A DNA stretch of 7,631 bases from an uncultured Porphyromonadaceae bacterium (GTDB lineage Bacteria; Bacteroidota; Bacteroidia; Bacteroidales; Muribaculaceae). Every line of letters starts with the position of its first letter. Position 1 is the stretch's first letter. The stretch covers positions 1 through 7,631 of the forward strand of contig CAMWRO010000141.1 of NCBI GenBank assembly GCA_947176615.1, written 5' to 3'. The translations under genes and the position numbers were made by a program. Shown piece by piece: positions 1 through 6,103 of the stretch. The notes beneath the pieces are model-generated. The model was not told where the DNA came from. It worked only from the letters and a program-made list of their open reading frames with translations, and made no database searches.

Positions 1-53
1 CAAGGACTCCCTGATTATGAGTCAGGTGCTCTAACCAACTGAGCTATAGGACC
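1..53 (-). tRNA. tRNA with CAU anticodon (elongator Met, or Ile2), 3' part cut off by window edge
   Basis: Read on the minus strand, the acceptor 5' strand GGTCCTA occupies 53-47 and the D-arm 44-28. The anticodon stem CCTGA/TCAGG is at 26-22 and 14-10, closing the seven-base loop CTCATAA with anticodon CAT at 19-17. A five-base variable loop follows, then the first T-stem bases, and the rest lies beyond the edge. The D-arm AGCTCAGTTGGTTAGAGC resembles elongator tRNA-Met. The loop CTCATAA also occurs in tRNA-Ile(CAU), whose C34 is modified to lysidine, and the missing acceptor and T-arm prevent a firm choice. It is not the initiator, whose anticodon stem ends in three G:C pairs. Confidence 0.92.
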
Positions 54-105
54 TGTTGCGTGGTTGTCAGTTATAAAAGTGACTGCGCAACTCATTTTCC
101 GAGTG

Positions 106-136
106 CAAAGTTAAGGCTTTTTTTTGTGTTGTGCAA
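106..136 (-). promoter_or_regulatory. Bacteroidota-type promoter of the tRNA
   Basis: On the minus strand, TTG (136-134) is followed after exactly 20 bases by TAACTTTG (113-106), a full match to the Bacteroidota sigma-ABfr consensus TTG / TAnnTTTG. Transcription would start near position 99, giving a leader of about 45 bases before the mature tRNA 5' end at 53. A further minus-strand TACTTTTG lies at 169-162 with a TTG at 194-192 (22-base spacer) and could be a second, upstream promoter. Confidence 0.7.
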
Positions 137-325
137 TAGGTCGGTTAATTTTTTTCAGTGACAAAAGTATGAGATTTAGCCAAATTTAAGTCAAGATTCC
201 CGCCTGATTATGTGAGAGGTTCTTTAATTGAGTGGGCAATTCTCGGTAAACAGCCATATCCGACAGTAAAACACTCATTAAATTTTCGTCTGCCGAGTTG
301 GGACTTTGAATGGCGCGGAGAGATG

Positions 326-360
326 AAAAATAGGCTGCCCGCTTAGCCGGCAGCCTATTT
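326..360 (-). terminator. Intrinsic terminator of the OmpA-like lipoprotein gene
   Basis: A perfect 12-bp stem (328-339 paired with 349-360) closes a nine-base loop. On the minus strand it is followed by a run of five T (330-326), overlapping the stem base. It begins about 24 bases past the stop codon of the leftward gene, where a rho-independent terminator is expected. On the plus strand no gene ends upstream of it. Confidence 0.88.
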
Positions 361-384
361 CAACGTATCGGGGTTAGTATATAA

Positions 385-1086
385 TTACTTCAACGTGCCG
401 TCCTGAGCTTGCTGAATCATTGTCTCGTTGGCTGTGATGTAGATTTCAACGCGACGATTCTGGGCACGGCCTTCGGCTGTTTCGTTGGATGCGACGTAAT
501 CCTGCATGGGCAGTCCTTCGGCACTCAGACGAGTCCCGCTGACACCGCTGTTGAGCAGATAGTTGCGCACGGCATCGGCACGGCCGGTGGCTACTCGCTC
601 GTTGACGTTCATCGAGCCGGTATTGTCAGTGTAACCGTAAATCTGAACATTGGTGTTCGGGTTGTTAATCAGAGAGTTGGCAAACGAGGTGAGGTCTTTT
701 TTCGCATTTGCGCTGAGAGTGGTACCGTTGGTGGGGAACAGGATACCGCCGTTGAACGTAACCTTGATGGCCTGAAGACCGTTCTGGTCTGTAACCTTTT
801 CAACCTGCGCCTGCTGGGCGAGTTGTTCTTTAAGCTCAGCCTCTTGCTTGTCCATCTTCTTTCCGATGAGCGCGCCGGCACCTGCACCTACGGCTGCTCC
901 GATTGCAGCACCGATACCGGCACCCTTGCCACCGCCAATCAATGCGCCGAGACCGGCACCTACGCCGGCACCGCCGCCGCCGCCGATCAGAGCGCCCTTG
1001 CCGGTATTAGTCATTGAAGAACATCCCGTTGTAAAAAGCAATGAGAGCGATAACGCGACCGCCCCGAAAATCTTAAACAGTTTCAT
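385..1086 (-). CDS. OmpA-family outer-membrane lipoprotein with glycine-zipper segment
   Basis: This 233-residue protein probably sits in the outer membrane by its lipid and binds peptidoglycan through its C-terminal domain. Residues 1-21 form a lipoprotein signal peptide (MKLFKIF, hydrophobic core, FTTGC) with the lipid-accepting cysteine at 22. The following SSM lacks the acidic surface-export signal of Bacteroidota lipoproteins, so it should face the periplasm. Residues 30-76 are a Gly/Ala-rich glycine zipper with three GALIG units (31, 47, 71), then a short charged helix (77-97). Residues about 105-218 are the OmpA domain. D154 in GYTDNTG and R169 in GRADAV fall 15 residues apart, as do the diaminopimelate-binding Asp and Arg of OmpA, and NRRVEI (210-215) closes the fold. 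There is no beta-barrel, so it is a Pal/YiaD-like protein rather than classical OmpA. It has its own promoter and terminator and is therefore monocistronic. Confidence 0.95.
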   Translation of the reverse strand: MKLFKIFGAVALSLSLLFTTGCSSMTNTGKGALIGGGGGAGVGAGLGALIGGGKGAGIGAAIGAAVGAGAGALIGKKMDKQEAELKEQLAQQAQVEKVTDQNGLQAIKVTFNGGILFPTNGTTLSANAKKDLTSFANSLINNPNTNVQIYGYTDNTGSMNVNERVATGRADAVRNYLLNSGVSGTRLSAEGLPMQDYVASNETAEGRAQNRRVEIYITANETMIQQAQDGTLK

Positions 1087-1126
1087 CTTTTTCTATAAAT
1101 TTTAGTTAATCTGTTAATTCTCGCCG

Positions 1127-1157
1127 CAAATGTAGCTATAAAAATATTTACAACCAA
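1127..1157 (-). promoter_or_regulatory. Bacteroidota-type promoter of the OmpA-like gene
   Basis: On the minus strand, TTG (1157-1155) precedes TACATTTG (1134-1127) by exactly 20 bases, a full consensus match with the same geometry as the tRNA promoter. The start of transcription would be near 1121, leaving an AT-rich leader of about 34 bases before the ATG at 1086. No Shine-Dalgarno sequence is present, as is usual in this phylum. Confidence 0.72.
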
Positions 1158-1159
1158 CT

Positions 1160-1198
1160 TTTGTCACAAATATAATACATCCTCACACAAAATTTTGT
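1160..1198. promoter_or_regulatory. Pair of palindromes in the divergent promoter region (possible operators)
   Basis: TTTGT-C-ACAAA (1160-1170) is an 11-base odd palindrome directly behind the -33 element of the leftward promoter. ACAAAATTTTGT (1187-1198) is a perfect 12-base palindrome built of related half-sites and lies upstream of the rightward -7 element. This looks like a dyad pair for a dimeric regulator, but the region is AT-rich, no regulator gene is nearby, and the motif matches no operator I can name. Confidence 0.3.
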
Positions 1199-1223
1199 TT
1201 TATGATATTCATAAAATATTTAC

Positions 1224-1231
1224 TAAATTTG
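1224..1231 (+). promoter_or_regulatory. Probable -7 element of the EamA gene promoter
   Basis: TAAATTTG matches TAnnTTTG fully and lies 31 bases before the first ATG of the rightward gene, with an expected start of transcription near 1237. The -33 partner is weak: the nearest TTG (1195-1197) is 26 bases away rather than about 20. Confidence 0.5.
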
Positions 1232-1262
1232 TAGCCGGGTTAGCACCACTGAACAATTTTTA

Positions 1263-2207
1263 ATGGTGCTGCTTCAGAAACATAAGAGCATATTTTTTAT
1301 GAGTCACGGGACACCAGCAAAACGTAGCAATCTGTTTTATCACCTCGGAGCGGTCATTACGGTTATCGCTTGGGGTGCGTCGTTCATCTCAACCAAAGTA
1401 TTGCTTGACCACGGGTTGCACCCGGTTGAAATCTACATCTACCGTTTCATTTTGGCCTACATAATGATATTGTGTGTGTGCCATGACCGGTTCCGCAGCA
1501 ATTCCCTCAAAGACGAGATGCTTTTCGCTCTCATGGGTCTGTGTGCCGGGTCTATTTACTTTATAGCCGAGAACACGGCATTGCAGTACACGCTTGTAAC
1601 CAACGTGTCACTGATAACATCGATGTCGCCTCTGCTGACCGCGATTCTGATAGGCATTCTTTATAAAAACGAGCGTCCGCCCAAGGAAATCATCTACGGG
1701 TCGCTGATTGCTTTCATCGGGGTGGCCTGTGTGATTTTCAATAGCAGTTTTGTGCTTGAAATCAACCCTCTCGGCGACCTGCTGTCGCTTTTTGCCGCCG
1801 TGAGCTGGAGTGTCTATTCGATTGTGCTGAAAAAACTCAACGCTGTCTATACATCATTATACATTACCCGCAAGACTTTCTTCTACGGGGTATTGACGGC
1901 GCTGCCGTTTCTCGCCATCGAGCCTGAAATTTCGTCTCCGTCATTGCTGCTGCAACCCGAGGTGTGGGGCAACATCCTGTTCTTGGGCGTATTTGCCTCG
2001 ATGATAGGCTATCTGCTGTGGGCAATGATTGTAGGGCAGCTCGGAGCCATCAAAGCCTCCAATTATCTTTATTTCCAGCCGGTTGTAACCCTTGTTCTGT
2101 CAGCTATAATCCTCCACGAGGCGGTGACGGTGATAGGCTATATCGGATGCGCGATGATTCTTGGCGGTGTGTGGCTCAGCGACTATCTGTGTCGCAAGAA
2201 AATGTGA
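1263..2207 (+). CDS. EamA-domain drug/metabolite transporter (DMT superfamily)
   Basis: This is an inner-membrane permease of the EamA (RhaT-like) branch of the DMT superfamily. The 314 residues form two EamA repeats, about 28-160 and 170-306, with roughly ten hydrophobic segments in all. Recognisable family wording is AWGASF (36-41) in the first helix, NTALQYTLVTNVSLITSMSP (104-123) in the first repeat, AAVSWSVYSIVLKK at the start of the second, and YFQPVVTLVLSAIILHE (270-286) near the end. Substrates in the family range from amino acids to nucleosides and drugs, and sequence alone does not tell which. The start is uncertain. ATG at 1263 gives an N-terminal extension MVLLQKHKSIFF, while ATG at 1299 (MSHGTPAK) gives a more typical 302 residues. 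Both lie downstream of the predicted transcription start. The tricorn gene begins 52 bases after its stop and may be cotranscribed. Confidence 0.93.
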   Translation: MVLLQKHKSIFFMSHGTPAKRSNLFYHLGAVITVIAWGASFISTKVLLDHGLHPVEIYIYRFILAYIMILCVCHDRFRSNSLKDEMLFALMGLCAGSIYFIAENTALQYTLVTNVSLITSMSPLLTAILIGILYKNERPPKEIIYGSLIAFIGVACVIFNSSFVLEINPLGDLLSLFAAVSWSVYSIVLKKLNAVYTSLYITRKTFFYGVLTALPFLAIEPEISSPSLLLQPEVWGNILFLGVFASMIGYLLWAMIVGQLGAIKASNYLYFQPVVTLVLSAIILHEAVTVIGYIGCAMILGGVWLSDYLCRKKM

Positions 2208-2259
2208 CGTCTATATGTCATTTATTATCCGATATTTTTTATTTGTAAAAACATAGTGC

Positions 2260-5200
2260 ATGAAAAAACTCCTTCTCAGTGCGATTCTTGCTTCCGCCTC
2301 ATTGGGCGCGGGTGCGGTTACTCCATTATGGCTACGCGACGTTAAAATCTCGCCCGACGGCAAGGAAATCGCATTCACTTATCGCGGGGACATATACAAG
2401 GTACCCGTATCAGGCGGCACGGCCACTAGACTGACAAGCCGTCCTTCCTATGAGTCCAACCCGGTGTGGTCGCCCGACGGAAAGTCGATAGCCTTTGCAA
2501 GCGACCGCGAGGGGAGTCTCGACATATTTATCATGAGTGCCGACGGCGGCGATGCAAAACGACTGACCTCCAACTCGACCGACGAAGTCCCGGAAACTTT
2601 TTCGCCCGACGGGAAAAGTGTCCTTTTTTCTGCCGCGATTCAGGATGTTCCGACCAATGTCCAGTTCCCGTCACGGCGGCTGACCGAGGTTTACCGAGTG
2701 CCGGTTTCGGGCGGACGCTCCACACAGCTGCTTTCGACCCCGGCACAGATGATCAGTTTCATCCCCGGCACCGAGAATTTTGTATATCAAGATCAGAAGG
2801 GTATGGAGAACGAGTGGCGCAAACACCACACATCGTCTGTCACCCGCGACCTATGGCTATATGATGCCGCGAGCGGAAAGCACACCAACCTAACCCGCCG
2901 CGGAGGCGAAGACCGCAACCCGGTTGTCTCGGCCGATGGCAGAACCGTCTACTTTCTGAGCGAGCGCGACGGCGGGTCGTTCAACGTGTTCTCGTTCCCC
3001 ATCGACAATCCCTCGGCTGTCAAAGCTGTTACCGATTTCACGACCCATCCTGTCAGATTCCTTTCACAAGGAGCCGACGGCACGATGGCATTTGCCTATG
3101 ACGGCGAGATATATACCATGCGCGACGGCTCGCGTCCGGCCAAGGTGAACATCGACATCACAGTCGACAATGAAAACCCCATCAAGGACTTGAGCGTGAC
3201 ATCGGGCGCAAGCGAAGTAGCCGTGTCTCCCGACGGCAACCAAGTGGCCCTCATCAAGCGTGGCGAGGTATTCGTGACTTCGGTCGAATACAAGACAACC
3301 AAGCAGATTACCCACACTGCCGCAGGTGAGTCAGACGTGACGTGGGGTCCCGACAACCGCACGCTCTACTATGCAAGCGAGCGCGACGGTGCCTACAACA
3401 TCTACCGTGCTACCATCAGCCGCAAGGACGACCCCAATTTCCCCAATGCCACCATCATCAAGGAAGAAGCTGTTTTCCCCGTCGACGGCGTGGAGCGTTT
3501 CCGCCCGGTGATTTCTCCCGACGGAAACAAAATGGCCTATATCCAAGACCGCAACAAGATTATGGTGCGCGACCTCAACTCAGGCACAGAACGACAGCTT
3601 ACCGACGGCTCGACATATCCGCAGCGCGACGGCGGTTTCCATTTCTCATGGTCGCCTGACAGCAAGTGGCTCGTGGCCGAGATTGTTGACCGCAAGCATG
3701 ACCCCTACTACGACATCGCCATCATCAACGCAGCGACAGGCAAGATTACCAATATCACCAACAGCGGTTACTTTGACATGAACCCGCGCTGGGTGATGAA
3801 CGGAAACGCCATCCTTTTTGAATCGGAAAAATACGGTATGCGCAACCATGCGTCATGGGGCTCGATGAGCGACGCCATGCTCGTGTTCCTCAACCGTGAG
3901 GCTTATGACAAATTCCGTCTCAACGAGGAAGACTACGCCTTGCTCAAAGAGGTTGAGAAGTCTCAGAAAAAGGAAAAATCATCGGAAAAAGATGATTCAA
4001 AAGACAAGAAAAAGAAAGGGAAGAAAAAAGAGAGCGTGGTTGACGACAGCAATGAAAAATCGCTTGTCAACGTCGAGCTTGACGGCATCAGCGACCGCAT
4101 CGTGCGCCTGACTCCCTTCTCGTCCAGCCTCGGCGACATTTATGTGACCGATGATGGAGAAAAGCTCTACTTCATGGCTCGTATAGACGACGGTTTTGAC
4201 CTTTGGAGTGTCAAACTGCGTTCAGGAGACGTGGAACTGGCCAAAAAACTCGGTATGCGCGGAGCTTCCATGCAACCCGATGCCGACGGGAAGAACCTGT
4301 TCCTGCTCGGGAGCAGCTCGATGAAAAAAATGAATCTTTCGAGCGAAAAAATCACTCCGATCAGCTACTCGGCCAGCATGAAACTCGACCCTGCAGCCGA
4401 GCGGGAGTACATGTTTGACTTCGTGACCCGCGAGGAGGCCCAGCGGTTCTACAACAAGAACATGCACGGTGTCGACTGGCCGGCCATGACCGCCTCCTAT
4501 CGCCGTTTCCTCCCCCACATCGACAACAACTATGACTTTTCCGAAATGCTCAGCGAGCTGCTCGGAGAGCTCAATGTGTCGCACACCGGCTCGGGATACC
4601 GTCCGCGCATGGGCGCCGACCCCACCGCCCAACTGGGACTTCTCTATGACATGAGCTTTGACGGCAACGGACTCAAAGTGGCCGAGATTGTGGCCGGAGG
4701 ACCGTTTGACCGCGCCACAACGCAGCTTGTCCCCGGCGCAATAATCACCTCTGTCAACGGCGTTGAAATCGACCCGACAGGCGATGAAAGCGCTGTATTC
4801 AACAATCTTGCGGGCAAGAAAACTCTCATAGGGTTCACGCTCCCCTCGGGCAACAAAGTCGAGGAAGTAATATTGCCCGTAACCGCAGGACGCATGTCGG
4901 TACTGCTTTATGACCGATGGGTGAAACATAACGCCCATGTCGTTGACTCGCTCTCGGGAGGACGACTTGGATATGTCCACATCGAGTCAATGAGCGACGA
5001 CAGTTTCCGCGAGGTATACTCCGATGTACTCGGCAAGTACAACGACCGCGAGGGCATCGTCATCGATACCCGCTGGAACGGCGGCGGCCGTCTCCACGAA
5101 GACATCGAAGTGCTGTTCTCGGGCGACAAATATTTCACTCAGGTGGTGCGCGGTGTCGAGTCATGTGACATGCCGTCACGCCGATGGAACAAGCCGAGCA

Positions 5201-5523
5201 TCATGCTCCAGTGCGAGGCTAATTACAGCAACGCTCACGGCACACCGTGGGTCTACAAGCACCGTAAACTCGGCAAACTTGTCGGCGCGCCCGTCCCCGG
5301 CACGATGACCTCGGTCAACTGGGTCGACCTTCAGGACAATTCGATGTACTTCGGCATACCTGTCGTAGGCTACAAGCTCCCCGACGGCTCCTATCTCGAA
5401 AACGCCCAGCTTGAGCCCGACATCCTCGTCACCAACGACCCTGCCCGTGTCGTAAAAGGCATCGACGACCAGCTTGAGACCGCTGTCAAGACGCTTCTCA
5501 ATGACATTGACAGCAAAAAATAA
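2260..5523 (+). CDS. Tricorn-like S41 family serine protease, secreted (TolB-like propellers, PDZ, S41 core)
   Basis: This is a large exported peptidase of 1087 residues, close to the 1071 of archaeal tricorn. Residues 1-19 are a Sec signal peptide with a likely cut after AGA (17-19), so it acts in the periplasm or outside. Two beta-propellers follow (about 22-315 and 316-690), with PD40/TolB-type repeats at SPDG 31, 71, 115, 323 and 419, and variants at 224 and 465. A lysine-rich insert occupies about 565-592. The helical C1 region is about 710-785, a PDZ domain 792-874, and the S41 core about 895-1080. By homology with tricorn Ser745-His746, Ser965 and Glu1023, the catalytic set is S774-H775 (LNVSHTGSGY), S990 (ANYSNAHGTP) and E1047 (YLENAQLEPD). 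WNGGG at 939-943 is a core family motif. Tricorn enzymes degrade peptides into small fragments. The start has no Shine-Dalgarno sequence and no convincing promoter of its own, so cotranscription with the transporter is likely. Confidence 0.95.
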   Translation: MKKLLLSAILASASLGAGAVTPLWLRDVKISPDGKEIAFTYRGDIYKVPVSGGTATRLTSRPSYESNPVWSPDGKSIAFASDREGSLDIFIMSADGGDAKRLTSNSTDEVPETFSPDGKSVLFSAAIQDVPTNVQFPSRRLTEVYRVPVSGGRSTQLLSTPAQMISFIPGTENFVYQDQKGMENEWRKHHTSSVTRDLWLYDAASGKHTNLTRRGGEDRNPVVSADGRTVYFLSERDGGSFNVFSFPIDNPSAVKAVTDFTTHPVRFLSQGADGTMAFAYDGEIYTMRDGSRPAKVNIDITVDNENPIKDLSVTSGASEVAVSPDGNQVALIKRGEVFVTSVEYKTTKQITHTAAGESDVTWGPDNRTLYYASERDGAYNIYRATISRKDDPNFPNATIIKEEAVFPVDGVERFRPVISPDGNKMAYIQDRNKIMVRDLNSGTERQLTDGSTYPQRDGGFHFSWSPDSKWLVAEIVDRKHDPYYDIAIINAATGKITNITNSGYFDMNPRWVMNGNAILFESEKYGMRNHASWGSMSDAMLVFLNREAYDKFRLNEEDYALLKEVEKSQKKEKSSEKDDSKDKKKKGKKKESVVDDSNEKSLVNVELDGISDRIVRLTPFSSSLGDIYVTDDGEKLYFMARIDDGFDLWSVKLRSGDVELAKKLGMRGASMQPDADGKNLFLLGSSSMKKMNLSSEKITPISYSASMKLDPAAEREYMFDFVTREEAQRFYNKNMHGVDWPAMTASYRRFLPHIDNNYDFSEMLSELLGELNVSHTGSGYRPRMGADPTAQLGLLYDMSFDGNGLKVAEIVAGGPFDRATTQLVPGAIITSVNGVEIDPTGDESAVFNNLAGKKTLIGFTLPSGNKVEEVILPVTAGRMSVLLYDRWVKHNAHVVDSLSGGRLGYVHIESMSDDSFREVYSDVLGKYNDREGIVIDTRWNGGGRLHEDIEVLFSGDKYFTQVVRGVESCDMPSRRWNKPSIMLQCEANYSNAHGTPWVYKHRKLGKLVGAPVPGTMTSVNWVDLQDNSMYFGIPVVGYKLPDGSYLENAQLEPDILVTNDPARVVKGIDDQLETAVKTLLNDIDSKK

Positions 5524-5545
5524 TCTAAAAAACATTCTCATCATC

Positions 5546-5585
5546 CGCAGTTCCAATGCCGTAATCAGTCGGCATTGGAACTGCG
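5546..5585 (+). terminator. 16-bp perfect hairpin between tricorn gene and yjbQ (terminator or mRNA element)
   Basis: Bases 5546-5561 pair perfectly with 5570-5585 around the eight-base loop TAATCAGT, and 10 of the 16 pairs are G:C. It lies 22 bases after the tricorn stop and 16 bases before the yjbQ ATG. No T run follows on the plus strand. On the minus strand a TTTTTT run lies about 12 bases beyond the stem, too far for a standard intrinsic terminator. It could be an atypical terminator, an attenuator, or an mRNA-processing or stabilising structure. Confidence 0.45.
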
Positions 5586-5601
5586 CACATTCTGACACAA
5601 A

Positions 5602-6015
5602 ATGATTGAACAGACCGAAATCACCCTGCGTCCCTATCCCCGCGGTATCCACCTTGTCACCGGCGACATCACGCGGCAGCTGCCCGGCTTGCCGCGCACC
5701 GGAATCCTCAACCTGCTCATCAAGCACACATCGGCAGCACTCGCGCTGAACGAAAATGCCGATCCCGACGTGCGCCATGACCTTAATTCCATTTTCGACC
5801 GCATGGTTCCTGAAAACGCCCCATATTATGTTCACACGTTTGAAGGCTCCGATGATATGCCAGCCCACGCCAAGTCGGTAATCGTCGGCGCGTCATTGAC
5901 CATTCCGATTACCGGGGGACGGCTGAACCTCGGGACATGGCAGGGAGTCTACCTGTGTGAGTTCCGCAATCACGGAGGGGCGCGCCACGTCGTCGCAACA
6001 ATTATCGGCGAATAA
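5602..6015 (+). CDS. yjbQ: YjbQ family protein (UPF0047), putative secondary thiamine-phosphate synthase
   Basis: This is a small single-domain cytoplasmic protein of 137 residues, the usual length for UPF0047. The family signature is complete: HTSAALALNENADPDVRHDL (42-61), then DDMPAHAKS (84-92), and the C-terminal block LNLGTWQGVYLCEFR (108-122) followed by HGGARHVV. H42, H89 and E120 are candidates for the conserved active-site or metal-ligand positions. Escherichia coli YjbQ shows weak thiamine-phosphate synthase activity and can replace ThiE in complementation. The physiological role is not established, so the product name should be read as tentative. No thi gene or TPP riboswitch is seen in this window. 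There is no recognisable promoter between the tricorn stop and the ATG, and the only structure is the hairpin just upstream, so transcription probably comes from the tricorn gene. Confidence 0.94.
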   Translation: MIEQTEITLRPYPRGIHLVTGDITRQLPGLPRTGILNLLIKHTSAALALNENADPDVRHDLNSIFDRMVPENAPYYVHTFEGSDDMPAHAKSVIVGASLTIPITGGRLNLGTWQGVYLCEFRNHGGARHVVATIIGE

Positions 6016-6044
6016 CCCACTATTTTATGACAAAATTCACTTAT

Positions 6045-6098
6045 GTTAAAACAAAAACGGTATCTTTACGGTTAAAATAGAAACGTTAAAACTATTTT
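6045..6098 (+). repeat. Three GTTAAAA copies and a small inverted repeat before the tamB-like gene
   Basis: GTTAAAA occurs at 6045-6051, 6071-6077 and 6085-6091. AAAATAG (6074-6080) and CTATTTT (6092-6098) form a 7-bp inverted repeat with an 11-base loop, ending five bases before the GTG start. A near-consensus -7 box, TATCTTTA, lies at 6061-6068 without a good -33 partner. The region may carry the promoter or a regulatory site of the downstream gene, but its AT-richness makes chance repeats likely. Confidence 0.3.
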
Positions 6099-6103
6099 GA
6101 ACC

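Larger units (their letters stand above)
54..384. other. Non-coding spacer between tRNA and ompA-like gene
   Basis: This stretch of 331 bases has no supportable protein gene on either strand; possible reading frames are short and lack recognisable content. It holds the tRNA leader and promoter region (about 54-194) and the terminator of the leftward lipoprotein gene (326-360). Between about 195 and 325 I see no further structure. Confidence 0.6.

Noticed and set aside
1..384. tRNA-associated integration site or mobile element
   Set aside because: The tRNA 3' end is outside the window, and no integrase, direct repeat or transposase is visible.
409..1017. 202-codon plus-strand open frame opposite the OmpA-like gene
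   Set aside because: It is a mirror of a clear lipoprotein gene, with no family wording, no promoter and a composition dictated by the opposite strand.
848..1105. Proline/alanine-rich plus-strand open frame
   Set aside because: The repetitive Pro-Ala content is simply the complement of the glycine-zipper codons.
2238..2245. TTTATTTG as a -7 element for the tricorn gene
   Set aside because: It misses the conserved A of TAnnTTTG, has no TTG partner and would leave a leader of only about 8 bases.
3964..4036. Frameshift in the A-rich stretch of the tricorn gene
   Set aside because: The frame is continuous and propeller sequence resumes on the far side, so it is an in-frame low-complexity insert.
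4222..4980. 252-codon minus-strand open frame within the tricorn gene
   Set aside because: It lies fully antisense to the PDZ and C1 regions of a recognisable protease, and GC-rich codon bias creates such frames.
5176..5868. 230-codon minus-strand open frame spanning the tricorn end and yjbQ
   Set aside because: It overlaps two well-supported genes and the hairpin, and shows no recognisable domain.
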